Assembly: GCA_032162705.1 (NCBI GenBank)
Contig: JAVRON010000052.1
Location: 44,347 to 108,346, forward strand
Origin: QHXN01 sp032162705
GTDB lineage: Bacteria; Acidobacteriota; Blastocatellia; Pyrinomonadales; Pyrinomonadaceae
DNA length: 64,000 bases
Reading direction: 5' to 3'
Shown: one piece after another, positions 43,396 to 52,147 of the stretch
Numbering within the stretch: the first letter of the stretch is position 1
How the letters are laid out: every line of letters starts with the position of its first letter
Notes under the pieces: model-generated
What the model saw: only the letters and a program-made list of their open reading frames with translations
Databases searched by the model: none
Told to the model about the DNA's origin: nothing
Program-made: the position numbers and the translations under genes

Positions 43396-43422
43396 CGACA
43401 CCGCACCGCACCACTTTGTTCC
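43396..43422 (-). promoter_or_regulatory. Possible ECF-type autoregulated promoter
   Basis: On the reverse strand GGAAC (43422-43418), a 16-nt spacer and GTGTCG (43401-43396) resemble the GGAAC...CGTC pattern of ECF promoters. It would give a leader of about 90 nt for the sigma gene. The rest of 43303-43808 shows no gene. Confidence 0.3.
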
Positions 43423-43710
43423 GAGAAAAATTTCATGCGCGTAAATTTGATGCTGTGGAAAGCCTTGACTGCTCGACAGAATAGCGCCGCCCCGTCTGTG
43501 ACGACAATGGAAAAATCGCAACCCGCCCGGCTTTTTGTAAAAATATCCGCCCGGCTCTGAAACATATCGGCCATGTGTCTTACGGCTGCGGTGAGTTATG
43601 CAACTTGTCAGTACCCGTTGCGGTTGCGACTCGTACCTGCAACCCGCCGCACTACGGTGCGCTTGAAGAGAAGGGAGAAACGGCGCGGATGACCTTGCCG
43701 AAACGCTTGC

Positions 43711-43739
43711 TTGACAACCCCGGAACCCGCCGCTAGAGT
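43711..43739 (+). promoter_or_regulatory. Strong sigma-70-like promoter for the YfgM-like gene
   Basis: A consensus TTGACA (43711-43716), an exact 17-bp spacer and TAGAGT (43734-43739). Predicted start is near 43746, about 63 nt before the TTG start codon. This is the best promoter match in the window. Confidence 0.7.
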
Positions 43740-43808
43740 GAGTCCTTTGCCTCTAACTCCATAACAGAGAACGCACTCGACTGTGCGTACTTGCACCGGA
43801 AAAAAGCA

Positions 43809-44624
43809 TTGGCCCGAACGACAAAGAAACGCGCAAAGCAACTTAAGCACGATAAGTTTCGCGACACGACCTTCGACGCGTACGGACGCCTCTCGCACCG
43901 CTTCGAGGGGCGAGGCCGGACAGTCCTCTACGCCGTCGGCGGCCTGGTCGCGCTCGTCGCACTCCTCCTCGCCTTCAACTGGTGGCGCGAGCGGCGCGCG
44001 GACGAGGCGCGGTTCGCACTCGGCAAGGCCATCGAGATCGCCGAAGCGCCCGTCTCCCCGACGCCGCAGGCGAACGAAACCGGCCCCACCTTCCCCAACG
44101 AGCACGACCGTGCACAGAAGGCCGTCGAGGCGTTCCAGAAGGTTCAGAACGAATACGGCTCGCCTTACAGCGATCTCGCACGCTATTTCGCGGCGGCCAA
44201 CCTTCTGACCCTCGACCGGGGCAAGGGACTGAGCGAGCTTGAGGCTCTGGCGAAGAGCGGCGACGCCGACGTGTCTTCGCGCGCGAAGTTCGCGCTGGCG
44301 CAGGCGCGCGAGGCCGACGCACAGTACGACCCGGCGGCAAAGCTCTATCAGGAACTCCTTGACGACAAGAACAAGCCGGTTCCCGAGGACACGTTGAAGC
44401 TGCGGCTGGCTTCCGTCTATGAGAAGCAGGGGAAAAAGGAAGAAGCCGTGAACCTCCTCTTCCAGATGGTCGATGCGGCGCGCAAGGCGCAAGGCAAAGA
44501 CGGCAAGCCGCTGCCGCCATCCACAGTCGCGCGCGCGGCGGCAGACAAGCTACAGGAACTCAGCCCCGAGCGCTACGCGCAACTCCCGCCCGAGCCTGCA
44601 ATGGGCGGCTCGCTACCGTTTTGA
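43809..44624 (+). CDS. YfgM-like membrane-anchored TPR protein
   Basis: A 271-aa protein with a basic N-terminus (LARTTKKRAKQLKHDKFRD), one transmembrane segment (about 46-62) and a periplasmic TPR-like helical domain (AQKAVEAFQKVQNEYGSPYS, AKLYQELLDDKNKPVPED). E. coli YfgM is a Sec-associated periplasmic chaperone-like protein, and this is the nearest known family by architecture. TTG 43809 is preferred because the protein then begins with the basic family start; TTG 43791 is also open. A TAACGATG repeat element starts directly after the stop. Confidence 0.8.
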   Translation: MARTTKKRAKQLKHDKFRDTTFDAYGRLSHRFEGRGRTVLYAVGGLVALVALLLAFNWWRERRADEARFALGKAIEIAEAPVSPTPQANETGPTFPNEHDRAQKAVEAFQKVQNEYGSPYSDLARYFAAANLLTLDRGKGLSELEALAKSGDADVSSRAKFALAQAREADAQYDPAAKLYQELLDDKNKPVPEDTLKLRLASVYEKQGKKEEAVNLLFQMVDAARKAQGKDGKPLPPSTVARAAADKLQELSPERYAQLPPEPAMGGSLPF

Positions 44625-44625
44625 T

Positions 44626-44710
44626 AACGATGAACTCGGAACGCCGCAACGATGAACTGAAAGCCAGCCGGTTTTCAGTTCATCGTTCAGCGTTCACCCT
44701 TCAGCGTTTC
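44626..44710. repeat. Heptamer inverted repeat, AACGATG family (copy b)
   Basis: Left words AACGATG-AACTCGG-AACGCCGC-AACGATG-AACTGAA, right words TTCAGTT-CATCGTT-CAGCGTT-CACCCTT-CAGCGTT, core about 12 nt. It begins one base after the TGA of the YfgM-like gene. Confidence 0.85.
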
Positions 44711-44714
44711 TTCC

Positions 44715-45863
44715 GTGGATAATCTCACACACTCGCTTGTCGGACTCGCGGCTGCGAAGGCGGGGCTTGAGCGTCAGACTCCTTACGCCACGCTCGCGTG
44801 CATCATCGCCGCGAATCTCCCGGACATAGACATCGTCGCGCTTGTTCGAGGGCCTTCGTTCTATCTGGCGAACCATCGAGGCATCACGCACTCGCTTGTC
44901 GGCACGTTCACGCTCGCGCTCATCTTTCCACTCTTGTTCTTTGCCGTCGAGCGCCTGTCGGCGCGCATGCGTGGGCGTGAGCCGCGCGCAAGTCTCAGAG
45001 GGCTTTTCGTCTGTTCGCTCCTGCTCTCGGCGACGCACCCCCTGCTTGATTGGACGAACAGTTACGGGCTGCGCCCCTTTCTGCCTTGGGACGGGCGCTG
45101 GATTTACGGCGACCTGCTGTTCATCGTCGATCCGTGGATTTGGCTGACGCTCGGGGGCGCATGTTTCCTTGTGACGGCGGCCACGCGCTGGCGTGCTGCG
45201 TTGTGGGGAGGGCTGGCGCTCATTGCCACGCTGCTGTTCTTTCGCGTGGCGTGGAGCGCGGACTCGGGCGTGCCGACGATTGCTCTCGGTCTCTGGCCGG
45301 GGGCGATTATCTCTATCTACTTGATGCACAGGGCGAGGGTCGGCGCGCGTCTGGGCGCGAAGTTGGCGGCGGCGTCGCTCGTGCTGGTCGTCGTCTATTG
45401 CGGCGCACTCGCGCTCGTACACGCACGCGCACGCAGGTCTGCGGAAGCACAGGCGCAAGGACTCACGCGGCAGGAAGGGGAGCGCGTCCTGCGTCTGGCA
45501 GCGACGCCCGTGTTGGCAGACCCGCTGACGTGGAGATGTCTTGCGGCGACCGACCGCTCGACATTCCGTTTCGACGTGAGGGTCGGCGGGTCGTCTTCCG
45601 GCGAGGCGCGCAACATGGTGAGCTTCGAGAAGCCCGAAGGCTTAGCAGCCGAAGTCGTCGGACGCGCTGCGGCGGACGCGGGTGCGCGCGTGCTACTCGA
45701 CTTCGCGCGTTTCCCCGTGGCGCGCGTGCGTCGTGGCTCGACGGGTGTGTGGGTCGTCGAGTTCGCAGACCTTCGCTACACAGAGCCGGGCGCACATGCG
45801 CGCATCGGCGGCTTCGCACTGGATGTTCCAGTGAAAGCACCGGAACAGAATGGCGAGCCTTAG
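44715..45863 (+). CDS. YdjM/DUF457-type membrane metal-dependent hydrolase
   Basis: A 382-aa membrane protein starting MDNLTHSLVGLAAAKAGLER, the hallmark of the YdjM-like family, with His-rich sites THSLVG, HRGITHSLVG and TH-PLLDWTNSYG that probably bind a metal. About six transmembrane segments precede a soluble C-terminal domain (about 235-380). Family members are annotated as membrane-bound hydrolases (the E. coli member is SOS-regulated); the substrate is unknown. It starts at GTG five bases after the end of a repeat element, without a clear Shine-Dalgarno. Confidence 0.85.
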   Translation: MDNLTHSLVGLAAAKAGLERQTPYATLACIIAANLPDIDIVALVRGPSFYLANHRGITHSLVGTFTLALIFPLLFFAVERLSARMRGREPRASLRGLFVCSLLLSATHPLLDWTNSYGLRPFLPWDGRWIYGDLLFIVDPWIWLTLGGACFLVTAATRWRAALWGGLALIATLLFFRVAWSADSGVPTIALGLWPGAIISIYLMHRARVGARLGAKLAAASLVLVVVYCGALALVHARARRSAEAQAQGLTRQEGERVLRLAATPVLADPLTWRCLAATDRSTFRFDVRVGGSSSGEARNMVSFEKPEGLAAEVVGRAAADAGARVLLDFARFPVARVRRGSTGVWVVEFADLRYTEPGAHARIGGFALDVPVKAPEQNGEP

Positions 45864-46005
45864 CAAGCGTGCTTCGGCGCAAGCGTGCTTCGGCGCGTCC
45901 GCATCGCATTTAAGTCTTGAACTTTAGACTTTGAAGCTTTATGTTGGACGCCGCTCTCAAGGTTTCCAATGCTCTCCCCTTTTTCGGAAAGGATGTTCAA
46001 TCGGC

Positions 46006-47139
46006 ATGAGAAAATCGACGCCCGTGAGGCTCTTGATGCCTCTCGCCCTGCTCTTCGCGCTTGCGCAAGCCTCCGCCGCGCAGACGCCCGTTAACACACG
46101 CGGCGCGCTCGCCGCCTTCCCCGATTCGCAGGCCGTGTTGTTCATCAACTCACGGCGGATCGTCAACGAGATGTTGCCGCGCGTGATGCCGCCCGCGGAG
46201 TACAAGAAGATGGTCGCACAGGCACAGCAGGTCGGGTTAGACCTGCGCGGACTTGAATACGCTGCTATCGGCATACGTCTCGCAGACCCGCCACCGGCCA
46301 ACGGACTGCCCGAGTTCGTCGTCGTGCTGAAGGGTGGCTTCAATGCCGACTCGCTGCTCGCGCTCGGGCGCGTAGCCCTCTCGGCGCAGACGGGGAAGAC
46401 ACGGCGGGAGAGCTACGGCACGAAGTCTCTTGAGATCATCGACACGCAGAACATCGGTAATATGATGGGCGGAGGCGGCAATCCCGACGGCAGCGCCGAT
46501 AAGCCGAAGCCGCCCGCGTACCCGTATCCAGAGATCGCCGTGACGGCGCTCGACTCCAGCACGCTCGTCATCGGCGTGCCCGCTTACGTGAAGGCGGCGG
46601 TCGATTCGGCAGGGGGACAGGGTGGCCTGTCAGGCTCGACGCTCGACCTCGCCGCGAACGACCCGCAGGCGCTCTGGAGTTTCACAGCCGTGCTGCCGCC
46701 GTCGTTGGCCGATTATCTGCACAAGGCCGGCGTCCCTCCCAATCAGGAGGCCGATCAGATGCTCTCCTGGGTGAAGCAGTTGAGCATCGCGCAGGGGATG
46801 GACGCGCTCAATTTTACCTTGAGCGCTGCGCTTTTGACGGACGCACCCGAGCACGCAAGCGCCTTCAGCGGCCTGATCCGCATGGGACTGCTCGCGGCGC
46901 AGACCGGCATGAGCCAGGAGATTGCAAAGAAGCGCGGCCCGGAGGCAGACCAGATGCGGCAGGCGCTTGATACACTCAAGACGCTCGTCAATCGAACCGA
47001 CGGCAACACTCTCCACCTGAGCGTCTCGGTCTCGCAGAAGACCGTCGCCGACCTCGTCAGAAAAGAGATGGTGAAGACTCCGCCGACGACCAAGGCCGGG
47101 CCTCGCACCACGCGCAGGAGGGGCCGGACGCGCAGATAG
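46006..47139 (+). CDS. Secreted hypothetical protein, 377 aa
   Basis: Signal peptide residues 1-25 (cleavage near ASAAQ). The mature protein starts GALAAFPDSQAVLFINSRRI and has mixed alpha/beta character with a low-complexity segment around 155-175 (GGGGNPDGSADKPKPP). I do not recognise a domain, though the opening resembles proteins that test substrate values across an array of beta strands. An AAAGGA lies upstream of ATG 46006. The C-terminus is a very basic tail (TTRRRGRTRR). It lies between the YdjM-like gene and nth. Confidence 0.72.
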   Translation: MRKSTPVRLLMPLALLFALAQASAAQTPVNTRGALAAFPDSQAVLFINSRRIVNEMLPRVMPPAEYKKMVAQAQQVGLDLRGLEYAAIGIRLADPPPANGLPEFVVVLKGGFNADSLLALGRVALSAQTGKTRRESYGTKSLEIIDTQNIGNMMGGGGNPDGSADKPKPPAYPYPEIAVTALDSSTLVIGVPAYVKAAVDSAGGQGGLSGSTLDLAANDPQALWSFTAVLPPSLADYLHKAGVPPNQEADQMLSWVKQLSIAQGMDALNFTLSAALLTDAPEHASAFSGLIRMGLLAAQTGMSQEIAKKRGPEADQMRQALDTLKTLVNRTDGNTLHLSVSVSQKTVADLVRKEMVKTPPTTKAGPRTTRRRGRTRR

Positions 47140-47144
47140 TAAGA

Positions 47145-47230
47145 GAAGTGATGAGTGACAAGTGACAAGTGATAAGAGAGAACTGCCGCTGTTCTTTCTT
47201 ATCACTTGTCACTCATCACTTATCACTCAC
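47145..47230. repeat. Heptamer inverted repeat, GTGATGA family (copy a)
   Basis: Left words GTGATGA-GTGACAA-GTGACAA-GTGATAA-GAGAGAAC, right words TTCTTATCACTTGTCACTC... as the inverse. The core aligns (in reverse) with that of the 52.1 kb copy (AAGAACAGC). Confidence 0.88.
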
Positions 47231-47244
47231 CCAAGAGGTACGAC

Positions 47245-47907
47245 TTGGAAGTCACCCCCGTAGAGAAGAGACGCATGCGCCGTCTAATCCGGCTGCTCAG
47301 GAAAGAGTATCCGGAGGCGCGTTGCAGCCTCGACCACACAAGCCCGCTCGAACTCCTCGTAGCGACGATTCTCTCGGCGCAGTGTACGGACGAGCGTGTC
47401 AACATCGTCACCGCCGATCTCTTCCGCAAGTACCCGACATGGCAGGACTACGCCTCTGCGCCCGCCGCCGAACTCGAAAGCGACATACGCTCGACCGGCT
47501 TCTTTCGCAACAAGGCTAAGGCAATCCGGGGCGCGTGCAGTCTGATCGGCGAGCAATACGGCGGTCGCGTCCCGGACTCGATGGATGAGCTGCTCAAGCT
47601 CCCCGGCGTCGCGCGTAAGACCGCCAACGTCGTCCTCGGTAACGCTTACCAAATAGCCTCCGGCGTCGTTGTCGATACGCACGTCACGCGCCTCTCCGAA
47701 CGCCTCGGCCTCTCGCGCGAGAAGACGGCGGAGAAGATCGAGCGCGACCTGACAGCACTCGTCCCCGAGTCCGACTGGATAGACTTCTCGCACCTGCTCA
47801 TCGCGCATGGCCGGAAGGTCTGCAAAGCGCGGACGCCTCTGTGCGGCGAGTGCGTTCTCTCGAAACTCTGCCCCTCTGCGTTCATCTTCAACGGCGCGAA
47901 AGCGTAA
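47245..47907 (+). CDS. nth: Endonuclease III (DNA glycosylase/AP lyase)
   Basis: A 220-aa base-excision repair enzyme. The helix-hairpin-helix LLKLPGVARKTANVVLG carries the catalytic lysine; VVDTHVTRLSERLG holds the catalytic aspartate; the C-terminal cluster motif C-x6-C-x2-C-x5-C is in CKARTPLCGECVLSKLC ([4Fe-4S]). It removes oxidised pyrimidines. TTG 47245 is chosen because AAGAGG precedes it by 6 nt; ATG 47275 is the alternative. The frame further upstream is repeat translation. Confidence 0.94.
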   Translation: MEVTPVEKRRMRRLIRLLRKEYPEARCSLDHTSPLELLVATILSAQCTDERVNIVTADLFRKYPTWQDYASAPAAELESDIRSTGFFRNKAKAIRGACSLIGEQYGGRVPDSMDELLKLPGVARKTANVVLGNAYQIASGVVVDTHVTRLSERLGLSREKTAEKIERDLTALVPESDWIDFSHLLIAHGRKVCKARTPLCGECVLSKLCPSAFIFNGAKA

Positions 47908-47961
47908 GCCCCTCCCGCATCACTCTCGGAGCAGTTGAGGTGGTGCGTGGCATCAGGCTTA

Positions 47962-47989
47962 TTGCACTTGGCGGCGGATGCGTTATCAT
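47962..47989 (+). promoter_or_regulatory. Probable promoter for the ATP-grasp gene
   Basis: TTGCAC (47962-47967), 16-bp spacer, TATCAT (47984-47989; 5/6 match to TATAAT). Transcription would start near 47996, about 50 nt ahead of the TTG start. Confidence 0.45.
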
Positions 47990-48046
47990 TCGTGCGCGTT
48001 CGTCTATTCTGCGTTTCCGCTCAAAATTCGTTCGGGGGAATCCGTC

Positions 48047-49249
48047 TTGTCAGACAAGCGACCGCTCACAGTCCTGTGCCTCGTCAGCTTCGAGAAGGGG
48101 CAGGAGTTCATGCGCGAGTGCAAGCGGCAGGGATGTCGCGTGCTGGTCGTCACGATGGAGAAGCTGCGCGACGCCGATTGGCCGCGCGAGTCTGTGGACG
48201 AGTTCTTCTTCATGCCGGAAGATTTTGCGCTCGACGCGCTGACGCGTGCCGTCAGCTACATCGCGCGCACGCGCGAGATCGACCGCGTCGTCCCGCTCGA
48301 CGACTTTGACGTGGAGACTGCCGCCGCGCTGCGCGAGCACCTGCGCCTGCCCGGCATGGGCGATACCACGGCGCGCTACTTCCGCGACAAGCTGGCGATG
48401 AGAGTGAAGGCGCGCGACCACGGCGTCCTCGTCCCCGAGTTCGTCCACGCGCTCAACCATGAGCGGGTCGTGGAGTTCGCGTGCCGCGTACCGCTGCCAT
48501 GGGTTTTGAAGCCGCGCGCCGAGGCGTCGGCGGTCGGTATCAAGAAGGTCTCATCCGCCGAAGAGCTTTGGCCGCTGCTCGATGAGTTGGGCGACAGGCA
48601 GTCGTTCTATCTTTTGGAGCAGTTCGTCCCCGGCGACATCTTCCACGTGGATTCAATCGTCTCGAACCGCGAGGTGGTCTTTACGGCTGTGAGCAAGTAC
48701 GGCAAGCCGCCGATGGAAGTGGCGCACGGCGGCGGGGTCTTCCTGACTCGCAACATCTCTCGTCAATCGGCGGACGCGCAGTCGTTGGAGTTGCTCAACC
48801 ACGAACTCCTGCGCACGCTCGGAATCGTCCGCGGCGTCACGCACACAGAGTTCATCAAGGGCGGCGACGGCCGCTTCTATTTCCTTGAGACGGCGGCGCG
48901 CGTCGGCGGCGCGAACATCGCGGAGGTGATCGAAGCCGCGACCGGCATCAACCTCTGGCGCGAGTGGGCGCGCATCGAGGTGGCGGGCGAGCAAGGGCAC
49001 TACGAAGTGCCGTCCGGTCGAGAAGATTACGCAGGCATCGTCATCTCGCTTGCGCGGCAGCAATGGCCCGACACCAGCGCGTACGACGACCCGGAGATCG
49101 TCTTCCGGCTCAACAAGCGCCATCACGTCGGCCTGCTCGTCGCCTCGCAAGACGCGGCTCGCGTCGATGAACTGCTCAATTCATACGCCCGCCGCTTTCT
49201 CGAAGACTTCAGCGCAACACTCCCCTCGCCGGACAAGGCGACGAGTTGA
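48047..49249 (+). CDS. ATP-grasp family ligase of unknown substrate
   Basis: A 400-aa carbon-nitrogen/carboxylate ligase-type protein. N-terminal Rossmann-like domain (LTVLCLVSFEKGQEFMRECK), then the ATP-grasp core: DKLAMRVKARDHGVLVPEFV, PWVLKPRAEASAVGIKK, LLEQFVPGDIFHVDSIV and the metal site FLETAARVGGANI. The fold joins a carboxylate to an amine or thiol at the cost of ATP (as in biotin carboxylase or amino-acid ligases); the substrate cannot be told. TTG 48047 follows GGGGGAA with suitable spacing; the frame upstream to 47978 is not protein-like. Confidence 0.84.
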   Translation: MSDKRPLTVLCLVSFEKGQEFMRECKRQGCRVLVVTMEKLRDADWPRESVDEFFFMPEDFALDALTRAVSYIARTREIDRVVPLDDFDVETAAALREHLRLPGMGDTTARYFRDKLAMRVKARDHGVLVPEFVHALNHERVVEFACRVPLPWVLKPRAEASAVGIKKVSSAEELWPLLDELGDRQSFYLLEQFVPGDIFHVDSIVSNREVVFTAVSKYGKPPMEVAHGGGVFLTRNISRQSADAQSLELLNHELLRTLGIVRGVTHTEFIKGGDGRFYFLETAARVGGANIAEVIEAATGINLWREWARIEVAGEQGHYEVPSGREDYAGIVISLARQQWPDTSAYDDPEIVFRLNKRHHVGLLVASQDAARVDELLNSYARRFLEDFSATLPSPDKATS

Positions 49250-49254
49250 AAGGG

Positions 49255-49392
49255 AAGTAGACAGTAGACAATGGGGAGTAGACAGTAGACAGTAGACAGT
49301 AGAAGAAGAACGCCATCGCTAAAACGCTCGCTGACAACCGGCATTCAACTGACGAAAGAGGCAAACTACTTACTACTGACTACTGTCTACTA
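49255..49392. repeat. AGTAGAC heptamer inverted repeat (copy c)
   Basis: Left words AGTAGAC/AATGGGG/AGTAGAC, right TACTGACTACTGTCTACT. The core contains CATTCAACTGACGAAAGAGG, found in reverse complement in the 56.2 kb copy. The right arm ends immediately before the xerD start codon. Confidence 0.9.
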
Positions 49393-50315
49393 TGATTCAT
49401 ATGACCCGAGACATGATTCGCGAGTACGTGAGTTACTTACAGGTCGAGAAGGGACTCTCAAAGAATTCACTTGAGAGTTACCGGCGTGACTTGGCGCGGC
49501 TTAAGGCACAGGCCGAATCACTCGGGCGCGAGCCGCAGGCGCTCGACAAGTCAGAGTTGACGCAGTTCGTCATGTCGCTTACGCGCGAGGGGCTTGCGCC
49601 ACGCTCCGTGGGTCGCACGATCAGCGCTGTCCGCGGCTTCTACCGCTTCCTTCTGCTCGACGGGCATACGAAGACAGACCCGACGGCAGACCTCATGGCT
49701 CCGCAGGGCGGGCAGAAGCTTCCGCGCTTTCTCACGCAGGATGAGATGGAGAAACTTTTGGCGGCGCTCGACACAAACTCGCCCGAGGGCGTGCGCGACC
49801 GTGCGCTCGTCGAGCTGCTCTACGCCACTGGGCTTCGCGTCTCCGAGTCGATCTCGCTGACGACGGCGAGCGTGGACATCGACGGCGGCGTGCTCTTCTG
49901 CATCGGGAAGGGGAGCAAGCAGCGGCGCGTCCCCGTCGGGCGCTCCGCCATCGAGTGGTTGCAGCGATACCAGTCGGCGCGACGCTCTCTGCTCGCGGGG
50001 CGCGAATCCGAACGCCTCTTCGTCGGCTACCTCGGTCGCCCGCTCACGCGCCAGAACGTCTGGGCCATGCTCAAACGCTACGCGGCCAAGGCGCAAATCC
50101 GCGGCGTCACGCCTCACGTGCTGCGCCATAGCTTTGCCACGCACCTGCTCGAACACGGAGCCGACACGCGCAGCGTCCAGGCCATGCTCGGCCACAGCGA
50201 CCTCGCCACTACGCAAATCTACACGCACGTCACAGGCGACCGCCTCCGAAGCGTCTACGAGAAACATCACCCGCGCGCCAAACGCGACGGCGAAGGGGAG
50301 AATGAAAAACGATAA
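49392..50315 (+). CDS. xerD: Tyrosine recombinase XerD-like
   Basis: A 307-aa site-specific recombinase with an N-terminal SAM-like core-binding domain (about 5-90) and a catalytic domain (about 110-300). All six catalytic residues are present: R149 (TGLRVSE), K173 (IGKGSKQRR), H242 and R245 (HVLRHSFATH), H268 (LGHSDLATT) and nucleophile Y277 (IYTH). XerC/XerD resolve chromosome dimers at dif with FtsK; no dif site was recognised here. ATG 49392 arises from the edge of the repeat; ATG 49401 and 49413 are alternatives. The stop TAA lies inside the next repeat. Confidence 0.92.
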   Translation: MIHMTRDMIREYVSYLQVEKGLSKNSLESYRRDLARLKAQAESLGREPQALDKSELTQFVMSLTREGLAPRSVGRTISAVRGFYRFLLLDGHTKTDPTADLMAPQGGQKLPRFLTQDEMEKLLAALDTNSPEGVRDRALVELLYATGLRVSESISLTTASVDIDGGVLFCIGKGSKQRRVPVGRSAIEWLQRYQSARRSLLAGRESERLFVGYLGRPLTRQNVWAMLKRYAAKAQIRGVTPHVLRHSFATHLLEHGADTRSVQAMLGHSDLATTQIYTHVTGDRLRSVYEKHHPRAKRDGEGENEKR

Positions 50316-50393
50316 ACGCGGAACGCTGAACGATGAACTGGAAGATGGCTTGCCTTTCAGTTCATCGTTCAGCGTTCCGCGTTCATCGTTTCT
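50308..50393. repeat. Heptamer inverted repeat, AACGATG family (copy c)
   Basis: Left words AACGATA-AACGCGG-AACGCTG-AACGATG-AACTGGA, right TTCAGTT-CATCGTT-CAGCGTT-CCGCGTT-CATCGTT. The first word supplies the stop codon TAA of xerD. Confidence 0.88.
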
Positions 50394-50395
50394 TC

Positions 50396-50626
50396 TCAGA
50401 TGCTCTTGAGCGTGACGTTGCCCGAGGCGGAGGAGAGTTTGAGGAGACGAGCGCCGCTGCCGTCGTAACCCTTCAGCTCGATGTTGCCCGAGACGTTGAA
50501 GATGCTGACCGTGGCCCCTGCCTCAAGGTTGTAGCTCCTCTGGAAGTCCTGCGCGCTCGCGACCCCTGCCGCCGCAAGACATAGCACGAGCACCCCCACG
50601 AAGTTTAAAAGCGTTCTGCGTCCCAT
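50396..50626 (-). CDS. Short secreted protein, probable truncated DUF4097-like adhesin
   Basis: A 76-aa protein with a clear signal peptide (MGRRTLLNFVGVLVLC... ending VASAQ) and only 50 mature residues: YNLEAGATVSIFNVSGNIEL and a final SSASGNVTLKSI. The Ser/Gly-Asn-Val beta-strand pattern is that of DUF4097-type beta-helix proteins, which are normally several times longer. The frame ends 2 bp from a heptamer repeat element. It is therefore either a small secreted peptide or a gene cut short, perhaps by repeat insertion. No continuation is seen beyond the repeat. Confidence 0.55.
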   Translation of the reverse strand: MGRRTLLNFVGVLVLCLAAAGVASAQDFQRSYNLEAGATVSIFNVSGNIELKGYDGSGARLLKLSSASGNVTLKSI

Positions 50627-50714
50627 CTCTTGTCACAATCCTCTCCTGCGGTAAATTTGAAACGAGCTGTCTCTCTGCCGTGTAAACACCGCGGCAGGGA
50701 ATTTTGTGACTAAA

Positions 50715-50855
<141 letters not shown>

Positions 50856-50857
50856 TC

Positions 50858-52024
50858 CTACGCATACTGTCCGGCGGCGTGGCTGGAGGCCCAGGCCCAT
50901 TGGAAGTTGTAGCCGCCAAGCTGGCCGGTCACGTCCACGACCTCGCCGATGAAATAGAGGCCGGGCACGCGGCGCGCCTCCATCGTTTTGGACGAAAGCT
51001 CGTCGGTGTGTACGCCGCCCTTCGTCACCTCGGCCTTCAGAAAGCCTTCCGTGCCCGCGGGATTGATGCGCCAGTCGTGAAGGCGCGCGGCGACCTGCTC
51101 GACTTCAGCGTCCGTATAAGCACGCAAGGGGCGAGGCGGCGCGAACATCTCGCACCAGACCTGCGCGAAGCGCCTCGGCAGATGCCCGCCGAGCGGCGTC
51201 GAAAGCTCAGCGCCGCTCGCGCGCTTCGATGCGAGGAGCGCGCGTGCGTCCGTGCCGGGCAGAAGGTCAACCGAGAGCGAAAGCCCGCGTGACCAGTAAG
51301 AAGAGATTTGGAGGATGGCCGGGCCGCTCAGGCCGCGGTGTGTGACGAGTATGTTTTCGGCGAACTCGACGCGTCCGCAGCCGACGATGGCCGGGACAGA
51401 GACGCCGCTGATTGGATTGAACGCGGCGAGGTCTCGCGGCGCGAGCGTGAGCGGCACAAGCGCCGGGACAGGCTCGACGACCTTGAGTCCGAACTGTCGC
51501 GCTATGCGATAGCCGAAGTCGGTCGCACCGAGCTTCGGGATGGACAGGCCGCCCGTGGCGATGACGAGCGACTCCGACTCGAACGTGCCTTGATTCGTCT
51601 TCAAGGCGAAGAGGCCGTCTCGCAGAACCTCGCCCACGCGACAATTCGTGAGAACTTTGACGCCCGCCCCGGCGCACTCCGAAAGCAACATGTCGATGAT
51701 CTGCCGCGAGCCTGCGTCGCAGAAAAGCTGCCCGAGCTTCTTCTCGTGGTACGCGATGCGATGGCGCTCGACGAGCTTACAGAAGTCTGCGGGCGTGTAG
51801 CGCGCCAGCGCCGACTTGGCGAAGTGCGGATTGCTTGAGATGAAGTTGCTCGCCGTCGTGTTGACGTTCGTGAAGTTGCAGCGCCCGCCGCCGGAGATTT
51901 CAATCTTCCGCCCGACGCGTTCGTTGTGCTCAAGGACAGCCACGCGCCGCCCGCGCCGTCCAGCCCCGGCGGCGCACATCAATCCGGCAGCACCTCCGCC
52001 GATGACAACCACGTCAAACTTCAT
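50858..52024 (-). CDS. HI0933/YhiN-family flavoprotein
   Basis: A 388-aa FAD-dependent oxidoreductase-like protein. VVVIGGGAAGLMCAAGAG is the FAD-binding loop; GGGRCNFTNVN and the C-terminal GGYNFQWAWASSHAAGQYA are family marks. The function of the YhiN family is not known. ATG 52024 begins MKFDVVVIG; the frame upstream to 52117 is repeat translation. Confidence 0.9.
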   Translation of the reverse strand: MKFDVVVIGGGAAGLMCAAGAGRRGRRVAVLEHNERVGRKIEISGGGRCNFTNVNTTASNFISSNPHFAKSALARYTPADFCKLVERHRIAYHEKKLGQLFCDAGSRQIIDMLLSECAGAGVKVLTNCRVGEVLRDGLFALKTNQGTFESESLVIATGGLSIPKLGATDFGYRIARQFGLKVVEPVPALVPLTLAPRDLAAFNPISGVSVPAIVGCGRVEFAENILVTHRGLSGPAILQISSYWSRGLSLSVDLLPGTDARALLASKRASGAELSTPLGGHLPRRFAQVWCEMFAPPRPLRAYTDAEVEQVAARLHDWRINPAGTEGFLKAEVTKGGVHTDELSSKTMEARRVPGLYFIGEVVDVTGQLGGYNFQWAWASSHAAGQYA

Positions 52025-52053
52025 GGGAGAAAAATTAACATGGATGAGTTGAA

Positions 52054-52147
52054 GAAGTGATGAGTGATGAGCGATGAGTGATAAGAAAGAACAGCAGTAG
52101 CCATCTTTTCTTATCACTTATCACTTATCACTCATCACTTATCACTC
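52054..52147. repeat. Heptamer inverted repeat, GTGATGA family (copy b)
   Basis: Left words GTGATGA-GTGATGA-GCGATGA-GTGATAA-GAAAGAAC, right TTATCACTTATCACTTATCA. It lies between the YhiN and tesA genes and supplies the end of tesA (codons AGT GAT AAG TGA). Confidence 0.9.

Noticed and set aside
43608..44492. A 294-aa reverse reading frame opposite the YfgM-like gene
   Set aside because: Antisense shadow; the forward gene has a consensus promoter, membrane segment and TPR-like pattern.
49392..50315. Integrase marking a genomic island, because the gene is a tyrosine recombinase
   Set aside because: Length, complete motif set and high similarity to the XerD pattern, with no tRNA next to it and no phage genes, point to the housekeeping recombinase.
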